Source: Clostridiales bacterium UBA3705 (GTDB lineage Bacteria; Bacillota_A; Clostridia; Oscillospirales; Oscillospiraceae). Taken from it: a DNA stretch of 10,213 bases. The DNA lies in the NCBI GenBank assembly GCA_002372735.1, contig DFIE01000035.1, positions 1-10,213 of the forward strand, read 5' to 3'. The notes beneath the pieces were generated by a model. The model was not told where the DNA came from, ran no database searches, and saw nothing but the letters and a program-made list of their open reading frames with translations. Shown piece by piece: positions 1 to 8,000 of this stretch; the stretch's first letter is position 1; every line of letters starts with the position of its first letter. The position numbers and the translations under genes are program-made.

Positions 1-887
1 TGCTGGAGGACAGCGGCTATATTGCCCGGGTGGCCTTTGTTATGGACAAGCTGCTGCGGCGTATCGGTCTTTCGGGCCGCAGCATCGTGCCGCTGCTGGT
101 GGGCTTTGGCTGCACGGTGCCCGCGGTGATGGCCACGCGCACTCTGCCCAGTGAGCGGGACCGGCGGATGACCATTCTGCTCACCCCCTTTATGAGCTGC
201 ACTGCCAAGCTGCCCATCTACGCCTTCTTTGTAAACGCCTTTTTCCCAAATCACCGGGCGCTGATTATGATCGGCCTGTATATGTTGGGCATTCTGGTGG
301 GCATCCTGGCAGCGCTGCTGGGCAAGCACACCCTGTTCAAGGGCGAGGCAGCCCCCTTTGTGATGGAGCTGCCGGACTACCGTCTGCCCGGCCCCGGCAA
401 CGTGGCCCGGCTCTTGTGGGAAAAGGCCAAGGACTTCCTCCAGCGGGCCTTCTCCATCATTCTGATTGCCACGGTGGTGGTCTGGGTGCTGCAGAGCTTT
501 GACCTGCATCTGAACCTGGTCTCCCAGGGGCAGGACAGCATTCTTGCCATGGTGGCCGGGTGGCTGGCCCCGGTGTTCCGTCCCCTGGGGCTGGGGGACT
601 GGCGGATCTGCACCTCCCTGATCTCCGGCTTTATGGCCAAGGAGAGCGTGGTCTCCACCCTGGAGGTACTCTTCGGCGCGCAGGTTTCCACTGCACTCTC
701 TCCACTCTCTGCGGCGGCCCTGCTGGTGTTCTCCCTGCTCTACACCCCCTGCGTGGCGGCCATTGCCTCTATCCGGCGGGAGCTGGGCCGGGGCTGGGCT
801 GTCAGCGTGGTGGTCTGGCAGTGCGCCATTGCCTGGCTGGCCGCCCTGGCGGTGCGACTGCTGGGCATGGCCCTGGGAGGAATGTAA
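1..887 (+). CDS. feoB: Ferrous iron transport protein B, C-terminal part (5' truncated by window)
   Basis: This is the C-terminal membrane part of FeoB, the GTP-driven Fe(II) importer of the cytoplasmic membrane. The reading frame is already open at base 3, and 294 residues are visible of a protein that usually has 650-800, so the N-terminal GTPase domain lies upstream of the window. The visible part starts with LEDSGYIARVAFVMD and runs into GFGCTVPAVMATRTL, the conserved Cys-containing first gate region of FeoB. It is followed by PFMSCTAKLPIYAFF, which holds a second conserved Cys. Near the end lie SGFMAKESVVSTL and LYTPCVAAIASIRRE, matching the second gate and last membrane helices. Several hydrophobic helices are evident. 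The ATG at 30 is an internal Met, not the start. The gene ends with TAA at 885-887, one base before the next ATG, so the two are one operon. No frameshift is seen. Confidence 0.96.
   Translation, partial: LEDSGYIARVAFVMDKLLRRIGLSGRSIVPLLVGFGCTVPAVMATRTLPSERDRRMTILLTPFMSCTAKLPIYAFFVNAFFPNHRALIMIGLYMLGILVGILAALLGKHTLFKGEAAPFVMELPDYRLPGPGNVARLLWEKAKDFLQRAFSIILIATVVVWVLQSFDLHLNLVSQGQDSILAMVAGWLAPVFRPLGLGDWRICTSLISGFMAKESVVSTLEVLFGAQVSTALSPLSAAALLVFSLLYTPCVAAIASIRRELGRGWAVSVVVWQCAIAWLAALAVRLLGMALGGM
876..881 (+). promoter_or_regulatory. Ribosome binding site for the FeoB-associated peptide
   Basis: GGAGGA lies inside the last codons of feoB, 7 bases before the ATG at 889. The spacing is ideal and supports translation of the small downstream gene. 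The ATG at 882 is the last sense codon of feoB and is followed directly by its stop. Confidence 0.8.
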
Positions 888-888
888 C

Positions 889-1038
889 ATGAAGCCTGTG
901 GATTATCTTCTGCTGGCGGCTGTGGCGCTGGCCCTGGCGCTGGCGGTGTATCTGCGCCGCCGGGCCAAGCACAGGGGTACCGGCTGCTGCGGCAGCTGTG
1001 AGGGCTGCTGCACCTGCGGTCAAAATAAGACAAAATAA
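889..1038 (+). CDS. FeoB-associated Cys-rich membrane peptide, 49 aa
   Basis: This small protein matches the FeoB-associated Cys-rich membrane protein family, often found directly after feoB in Firmicutes. Residues about 5-22 form one membrane helix rich in Leu and Ala. A basic stretch (RRRAKHR) follows, and then a Cys cluster CCGSCEGCCTC with six cysteines at residues 33, 34, 37, 40, 41 and 43. The positive-inside rule puts the Cys-rich tail in the cytoplasm. A role in handling Fe(II) or assisting the FeoB channel is the usual proposal for the family, but it is not proven by anything here. The start is fixed by a strong Shine-Dalgarno site 7 bases upstream. It is co-transcribed with feoB (one-base gap) and is followed by a terminator 16 bases after its stop. 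Confidence 0.9.
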   Translation: MKPVDYLLLAAVALALALAVYLRRRAKHRGTGCCGSCEGCCTCGQNKTK

Positions 1039-1054
1039 CGCTTTTTTGTGATTC

Positions 1055-1090
1055 ACAGGGCCTTGCCACTGGGGCGAGGCCCTGTTTTGT
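1055..1090 (+). terminator. Rho-independent terminator of the feoB operon
   Basis: The arms ACAGGGCCT and AGGCCCTGT pair perfectly. Inner T-G, G-C, C-G and C-G pairs extend this to a 13-bp stem with a 5-base loop (ACTGG). A T-rich tract (TTTTGT) begins at the end of the stem at 1085. The hairpin lies just after the stop of the Cys-rich peptide, so it ends the iron-uptake transcript and separates it from the next operon. Confidence 0.9.
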
Positions 1091-1141
1091 ATGATCGGAG
1101 CCATGTTCTCTTCGATAAATGGCCGTATCAGGCGCAATCAA

Positions 1142-1157
1142 GACAAATTGATTTGTC
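1142..1157. promoter_or_regulatory. Perfect inverted repeat, candidate operator
   Basis: GACAAAT-TG-ATTTGTC is a perfect 7-bp inverted repeat with a 2-base centre. It sits 29 bases upstream of the -35 element of the promoter at 1187-1215. Its size and symmetry suit a dimeric winged-helix or helix-turn-helix regulator. It does not match the DtxR/MntR or Fur box as I remember them well enough to name a regulator. It could also be a chance palindrome in AT-rich DNA. Confidence 0.45.
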
Positions 1158-1186
1158 ATTCCGAAAAGAAATACGCCGCTCTCCTC

Positions 1187-1215
1187 TTGCAATTATCAGC
1201 ACGTTATTTTATAAT
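1187..1215 (+). promoter_or_regulatory. Sigma-A-type promoter for the lgt-like/giant-protein operon
   Basis: The -35 element TTGCAA (1187-1192, four of six to TTGACA) is separated by exactly 17 bases from a perfect -10 element TATAAT (1210-1215). Transcription would start near 1222, giving a leader of about 37 bases before the ATG at 1259. It lies in the only AT-rich gap of the window, downstream of the feo terminator. Confidence 0.8.
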
Positions 1216-1244
1216 GTAAAAGGAAAAGTTCATTCATCGAGTAC

Positions 1245-1251
1245 AGGGAGG
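1245..1251 (+). promoter_or_regulatory. Ribosome binding site that selects the start of the Lgt-like gene
   Basis: AGGGAGG ends only one base before the first in-frame ATG (1253), which is too close for initiation, but 7 bases before the second in-frame ATG (1259). The second ATG is therefore the likely start. Confidence 0.75.
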
Positions 1252-1258
1252 GATGCCT

Positions 1259-1954
1259 ATGGAGTGGATGCTGGAGCACAGTCTGCTTTTGCTTCTGGGG
1301 GCGGCCCTCCTGTTTACTGTGTGGTGGCTGTATTCCCAGCGCGCGCGGCTGCGGCTGCACCCGGCCCTTGTGCCGTTGCTGGCAGCCGTCCATGTGGCGG
1401 TGGGCGTGGGCTGCGTCAAGCTCTTTGCCGTGCTGGAGGCAGGCAGCCTCCGGGCCGCAGGGAGCATGAGCCTGTTCGGGGCGGTGTTTTTTCTGCCCCT
1501 GTGCTATGCCCTGGGCGCCAGGCTGAGCAGACGCAAAGCCGGTGCGGTGTTTGACGTCTTTGCCGTGCCCATGGTCTTCACCCTGGCCTGCGCCCGGGTG
1601 AACTGCCTGATTTCCGGCTGCTGCTACGGCCTGCCAATCCCCGGCACAGCCCTGCGCTGGCCCACCCGCGAGGCAGAGCTGGTCTTCTACGCGCTGATCC
1701 TGGCCTGGATGCTCCTGCGCACCCGCAGGGCAGACCCGGGAGGAAAGCTGTATCCTGTCTATATGGCCGCCTACGGCCTGTTCCGGTTTGTGACGGAATT
1801 CTTTCGCCACAGTGAAGCCGGCGGGCTGCTCCATCTGTCCCATCTCTGGGCGGTCCTGTGCTGTATCACAGGGCTGAGCATCTGGATGGAGCTGAACCGA
1901 AGAGAACACAATCAATCCGTCGTGAAACCCAATCACAGGAGGAACGCCAAATGA
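1259..1954 (+). CDS. Prolipoprotein diacylglyceryl transferase (Lgt)-like membrane protein, divergent paralog
   Basis: The 231-residue protein has about seven hydrophobic segments, as in Lgt, the enzyme that moves diacylglycerol from phosphatidylglycerol to the lipobox Cys of prolipoproteins. It keeps Lgt landmarks: ARVNCLISGCCYG at residues 112-124 aligns with the Lgt signature around Arg143, and RFVTEFFR at 176-183 aligns with the C-terminal Arg/Glu motif. It is somewhat shorter than standard Lgt (about 260-290). By my alignment from memory, E. coli His103, Asn146 and Glu151 correspond here to Phe73, Cys116 and Cys121, while Arg143, Gly154, Arg239 and Glu243 are kept. It belongs to the divergent GCCYG-type branch, and normal transferase activity is uncertain. 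The start at 1259 is preferred over 1253 because of Shine-Dalgarno spacing. Its stop overlaps the start of the giant gene (ATGA), implying coupled translation. Confidence 0.8.
   Translation: MEWMLEHSLLLLLGAALLFTVWWLYSQRARLRLHPALVPLLAAVHVAVGVGCVKLFAVLEAGSLRAAGSMSLFGAVFFLPLCYALGARLSRRKAGAVFDVFAVPMVFTLACARVNCLISGCCYGLPIPGTALRWPTREAELVFYALILAWMLLRTRRADPGGKLYPVYMAAYGLFRFVTEFFRHSEAGGLLHLSHLWAVLCCITGLSIWMELNRREHNQSVVKPNHRRNAK
1937..1942 (+). promoter_or_regulatory. Ribosome binding site and ATGA stop-start overlap before the giant gene
   Basis: AGGAGG lies 8 bases upstream of the ATG at 1951, inside the end of the Lgt-like gene. The stop TGA (1952-1954) of that gene overlaps the ATG, the classic arrangement for translational coupling. 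It fixes the start of the giant protein, which then begins with an ideal signal peptide. Confidence 0.9.
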
Positions 1955-2046
1955 TCAAATCCATTGCAAAACGCTGGCTCTGCCTGCTGCTGGCCCTGTC
2001 CCTGCTGGCGGGGCTGATGCCCCAGCTGGCGGCAAAGGCCTGGGCA
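1951..2046 (+). other. Type I signal peptide of the giant protein
   Basis: Residues 1-9 are basic (K3, K7, R8), residues 10-23 are a hydrophobic core of Leu/Ala, and A30-W31-A32 gives an A-x-A cleavage site before A33-D34. There is no Cys after the hydrophobic core, so the protein is exported by Sec and cut by signal peptidase I, not lipidated. Confidence 0.9.
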
Positions 2047-5000
2047 GCGGACCTGAACACAGGCATCGCCGGCCTGAGTGCCAGCTACGATGCCGGCACC
2101 TGGTCCAGATCCGGGACAACCATCACCGGCTCTGTGACCACCACGTCCCAGTCCGGCTGCAGCGGAGACAGCTACACCCCTGCCTCCGGCACCCTGACGC
2201 TGACAAACACCTCCGGCGCGGCCCGGCTGCTCACCTTTGACTATGAGCTCAGTCTCAACGACGGCACTGTAAAGCTCAACGGTGTAAACGAGACCGTCAG
2301 CCCCGGCAGTCGGAGCATTCTTCTGGGCGCCAATGAGACCTATACGGTTGCAATCGCCTCCGCCAATAACGCGGCCAAGACCACCACCGTCACCCTGAAG
2401 AACCTGACGTTTGAAGAAGACAAGCCCATCAACACGGTCTTCCTCCCGGCGGAAAACGGCAGCTACACCGTCAACGGCACCGAGGTGACTGCCGGCCACA
2501 CCGTGTTGCATTTATCCTCCGATGCCATCCATGTGGTGGCCACCCCCGCAGAGGGCTATAAGTTCACCGGCTGGTACGATCTCACAGCCCAGGCCTACAT
2601 CTCCACCGACGTGGAGACAGACCTGCACGTGCAGCAGGCGGACCATCAGCTCACCGCCACGTTCCTCTCCAAGGACACGGCGATGTTCTCTGTGGCGGGC
2701 ACCATGTTTACCGATCTGAACCAGGCCATCTCCTACGCGGTGTCCAACAACAAGCCCACCGTCCTCCTGGCCGAGGACGGGGTTCTGCCCGCGGGCAATT
2801 ACTCCATCCCCAACGGCAAAACCCTGCTGATCCCCTTTGACGCGGCGGGCACGGTGTACACCTCCACCCCCGCGGTGGTCTACGGCAGCCATACAACCCC
2901 CACTGCCTTCCGCACCCTGACCATGGCCGCGGGCAGCACCATTACCGTGCAAAAGGGCGGCGCCATCTGCCTGGGCGGCAAGCTCAGCTCCTCCGGCCAG
3001 ATGGGCGGTTGGAACGGCACCCCCACCGGCCCCGACGGCCGGATCAAAATGGAGGCCGACAGCAAAATCACCCTGGAGAGCGGCGGCAATCTCTATGCCT
3101 GGGGCTATCTCTACGGCGCCGGCGAGGTGGAGGCCAAATCCGGCTCCACGGTTTACGAGGCTTTCCAGATCAAGGACTGGCGCGGCGGCACGGCCACCTC
3201 TGCCGTGTACAAGTATGTGTTTATCTTCAACCAGTACTACGTGCAGAACATTGAGGTACCCCTGAAGCTGAACGCCGGCGCCAACGAGCGGCTTTACTCC
3301 TCCGTCAACGCCAGCAGCAGTGCCTATCCCATCTCCGCCACCTTCATCGGCAGCGGGGGCATGTTCAGCATCTCCAGCGGCTACATTATTAAGGACTACC
3401 ACGAGACCACTGACCGGCTGAACATCGAGGTAAACGGCGATGTCTCCGTCTCCAGTATGACCATCTCCGGCATTCCTGTCATTGATTCCATCTCCACCGG
3501 CGATTATATCCTGCCCATCACCAACAACATCAGCATCGATCTGCTCAGCGGCAGCACCACCGTCACCCAGGACGTGGAGATGCTGCCCGGCACCGAGCTC
3601 AAGGTGGGCCGGCAGGCAGCGCTGAACATTGCCAGCGGCAAGAAGCTGTACGTCTACGACGACGAAGACTGGCTCAATTTCAGCGGCACCGCCCGGATGT
3701 ACCCCATCGGCTACTCTGTGGCCAACGGCACCACCACGGTCCGTACTGCCGCGGGGCTGAAGGACGCCCTGGTGGATGTGAACGGTACTCTTACTGTGAC
3801 GGGCTCTCTGTTCACCTCCCAAGGGGGCGCCAACATCACCAGCTCCCTGGGCACACAAGACGGCCAGGGCAAGCTGCGCTTTGCCACTGCGCCAGCCGCC
3901 TCTGCCACGGTGTATGAGTGCTTGGGCAATAAAGATAAGACGGCAGTGTCCTTCCGGGCCCCACTGCTCCAAAACGGGGACGAGACCCACTCCGACACCG
4001 TCTCCACCGGCCAGAGCACCTGGTATTATGACGCCGACGGTGCCCACTGGTACCGCTACCTGGTGCAGTTTGTCTATAACGGCAAGACCGTTGCCACAGA
4101 TTACTACTGCGAAAACAATGCGACTGTCAGCTATGACGCCTCCTGGCTCACGGGCCTGGGTGCAGTCGTCAGCGCCGGCAGCGCCTCTGCGGCAATCAGC
4201 GGCAGCACCGTAAACGTGACCAACGTCACTGCCGACTCCACCGTCACGCTCACCGGTACCGCAGCCGCCTTTATCCCCACCTTTGTGCTCAACGAGCATC
4301 AGTATCAAAGCTACCAGCACCTGACCGGCAACACCCTGTCTGAGACCCGCACCATTGACGGGGAGACCTGGTACGTGGTGGCCCAGGCAGACCAGGCCCT
4401 GGCCGTGGGCACCGAGTACCCCGCTCCCACCGACGCGGAGATGGGCGCCTCGGCAGAAAATCACAATGCCGTGGTCTGGAATCTCACCGGCAGATCCGCC
4501 ACCAGCGGCACCCCCTACAGCGGCTTTGTACCTGTCGGTGAGACTGCCGGCGGCGAGGCCTACGTCTTCGGCTTCTACACCGGCGACGAGGTTTGGAGCA
4601 GCTTTACCGACACCTGCTATCCCACCCTGGCCCAGGCCATGGCGGAGCTGCCCCTGTCCGGCACCGGCACCCTGCGGATGCTTGTGGACTGCGGCACCTA
4701 TGCCGAAGAGGATCCCGCAGCCAGCTACGTGATTCCCGAGAATCTGAACCTGACCTTCGATCTGGACGGCCACACCGCCTGGGGCCGGATCGTCAACCCC
4801 GGCGACCTGACCCTGGATCTCAAGGGCGGCACCCTGGCCTACCGCACCGGGGCGGAGGCTGCCGCGGCGGCCTACCAAAAGATGGCCGCTCTGGACAACA
4901 CCGGCAGCCTCACCGTGATCGATACTGTGGGCGGCGGCCGGATCACTGCCGATGCCATCAGCAACTCCGGTGTGCCCAATCACGCCGGGGTGATCCGCAA

Positions 5001-8000
5001 CTCTGACGGCGGCACCCTGGCAGTGAGGGGCGTCACCCTTGAGGGTCTGCAGGATGTGAACGCCAACTTCTCTCTGATCTTCAATGACCGGGCCACCGTC
5101 ACCCAGCTCACCGACGTCACCTTCCTGGCGCCCCGGGGCTATGCCATCTTCAACTACGGCGGCACCGTGCAGACGGTGGAGGGCTGCGACGTCCGCACCG
5201 CCTATGGCCTGTTCAACCGCAATGTCCGGGGTACGAATGCCCTGGCCTCCGGCTATAACCTCGCCGCCCGGGGTGTGGTCGACCTGATCAAGGACTCCAC
5301 CTTCCAGGTGGGCCAGTACGCCATTCACAACAACGCAGTGATCCACACCCTGCAAAACAGCACCTTTATTGCCCATCCCGACTCCGCACAGGTCAACACC
5401 CTGGGCACCGCCCAGACCAGCGCCAATGGCAATGTGCAGTGCTACACTGTGTATAACAACAGCGCCTGGTGGTACGACTCCGCCCTCTGGAAGCGCACTG
5501 ACAGCGGCCTGACCCGTACCGATGAGTATAAGCAGGAGGACTACTACCGGCCCACCATCGAAACCATCACGGATTGCAGCATCTACGCCGAAAACACCTC
5601 CACCAGCGCCGAACACGGCTGCGCCCTGTACAACAACGGCGGCATCATCGGCGCCATCTCCGGCACCACTGAGATCAAAACCTACAAGCACCCGGACAAC
5701 GCCAAGAGTATCACCTCCAACTACGCCCTGCGGAACACCGGCGGCGGTATCATCCGGGAGATCACCGGCAGCCTGACCGTCTCCGCCACCGGCTGTGCCG
5801 CCATCTACAACGACTCCCAGTCCACTGCCAAGGACGTGAACACTTACGTCGATAAGATCGGCGGCATCCAGCTCCACCAGGTAAGAACCTACGGCGCACC
5901 CTCCACCATTGAGCGGATTGCCGCCACCGGCACCGTCTCGGCGGGCAGCTACTACGGCCTGTTCAACAGCGGCCGCATCGGCGAGCTGACCGGGGATCTC
6001 ACTCTCTCGGCCAACTACAACGCGCTGTGCAACTCCGGCGCCGGCGCGCTGAGCAGCTATGACTACCAGCGCACCTATACCACCAATACAGACGCCTCCA
6101 CCGAGACCAAGCGGCTGGAGACCTACGTCCGCAATATGGACCAGGGCGGCGTCATTGCGCGTATTGACGGCATCCACTTTGTGGGCACCGGCACCAACAG
6201 CTACTACCTGCTGCAAAACCAGGGCTACATCGGCACCCTGACCAACGCAGACTTCTCTGCCGCCAGTGCCAGGGCAGGGGAGAGCTACCCCATGCTCCTC
6301 AACGGCGACAGCCGCCAGACGGGTTACACCCTTACCCGTGAGCCCTACGCCTACGAGGCCCTGTTCATCACCCCCTATGAGTACCATTACGATTATGACA
6401 CAGCGGTCATTGACGTGATGGACCACGTGACCCTCACCAAGAACGCCACCTTCGCCTTCCGCAATCTGGGCCGCATCAACACCCTGAAGAACAGCAGTCT
6501 CACCGGCACCCAATACGTGCTGGTAAACACCGCCACCGGCCCCTATGTCTCAAGAGACTCCGTCCGGTACTATTCCGGCACTACAAAGTTTGCCACCACC
6601 AAGAATAACGGCTCCGAGCTGACCTACGCCTATACCCGTCTGCCTGCCGAAATCGGCACCCTGGAGGGCAACACCGTCACCGGTACCTCCACCTACGCCC
6701 TGTACAACGGCGGCCACCTGGGCACCCTTACCGGCAACACGATCACATCCAAAAACACCACCGTGTTCTTCAACGGCGGCGCCACAGTCCGCTCCTATGA
6801 CTACAATCTCAAGGAGCTGGCCACTGTTGCTGCCACGGATGCCGCCTGCACCGTCACCTACGGGGCCAACGGCCAGTCCAAAGTCATCACCACGGACTAT
6901 GACGCCCCTGCGGTGGATCTGATCGGCCCGGACAACCACATCTCCGGTACCTATCAGGTGCTGGTGAACCTGGGCACCATCACCGCCATTGACGGCGGCG
7001 AGACCCCTGTCACCATCACCGCCACCACCCAAAAGCAGATCGGCGGCATCTATAACTACAACGGCACCCTGGATCTGCACACCGCCACCACCCCCTACAC
7101 CGACGGCACCGCCGGCACCGTGGTGAACACAGACACCTATCACAGCGCTCACATCGGCGCCATCGCCAACACGGTGATCACGGCCAACGGCATCGGCCTG
7201 CAGAACGGCGCGGCGAACAGCAATTATCTGCCGCAGATCGACCGGCTGGACCAGGGCCTGGAGATCCACGCCAACTGTACCACCGCCGGCTATCCCGCTC
7301 TGTACAACACAGCCTACGCCAAGCTGGCGGCCATCGACGGCGGCATCTATGCTGCAGCCAAGGCTACCACCAACGCCTATAAGAACAACAATACCGATCC
7401 TGCCCACGCCACCCTGATCTCCGGCGGCGACTTCAAGGGCGCAGCCTCCACCCGGGCCAACGCCATCTTTGAGCCGGACAACACCGACCGCCAGACCTAT
7501 CCCGAGGGCAAGAGCCTCAGTGACGCCCCTGAGACGGTGACCTTCCATGACGGCACCACTGCCGAAGGCTTCTACTTCGTGGGCAAAACCGTCACCGTGA
7601 CCTTTGACGCCAACCAGGGCACCGGCACCATGCCGGCCCAGTCCGCCGCCGAGGGCAAGCCCTTCACCCTGCACGCCAATACCTTCACCCGGGAGGGGTA
7701 CGAATTTGACGGCTGGAACACGGCCGCCGACGGCACCGGCACCTCCTATGCTGACGGGGCCCAGCTGACTCTGACGGAGAATCTGACCCTCTACGCCCAG
7801 TGGAAGCAGCACACCCACACCTGGGGCGCACCCACCTACACCTGGAGTGAGGACAACGCCACCGTCACCGCCAGGGCAGTCTGTGCCGACGATGAGACCC
7901 ATATCGTCGAGGAGACCGTGAACACCACCTATGTGGACAATCCTGCGCCCAGCTGCACCGAAGCCGGCAGTCGGATCTTCACTGCCCGGTTCCAAAACGA

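Noticed and set aside
30..32. ATG at 30 as the start of FeoB
   Set aside because: The frame and the conserved FeoB sequence continue upstream of it to the window edge, so it is an internal Met.
1091..1186. tRNA, riboswitch or small gene in the intergenic gap
   Set aside because: I saw no cloverleaf, no known riboswitch core and no short frame with a ribosome binding site; only the palindrome stands out.
1253..1258. Upstream ATG as start of the Lgt-like gene
   Set aside because: It lies one base from the Shine-Dalgarno sequence, whereas the ATG at 1259 has a 7-base spacing.
1048..1554. Plus-strand open frame over the terminator, promoter and Lgt-like gene
   Set aside because: It begins within the terminator region, has no ribosome binding site, and overlaps a well-supported gene in another frame.
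1981..1983. Cys at residue 11 as a lipobox of the giant protein
   Set aside because: It precedes the hydrophobic core instead of following it and lacks the L-A/S-G/A-C context; an A-x-A cleavage site fits better.
2512..6513. 1333-codon open frame on the reverse strand
   Set aside because: It is codon-aligned with the real sense gene, starts at TTG, has the monotonous Gly/Val/Ala composition of complementary Thr/Gly/Asn codons, and shows no domain. It is open only because the sense gene lacks TTA, CTA and TCA.
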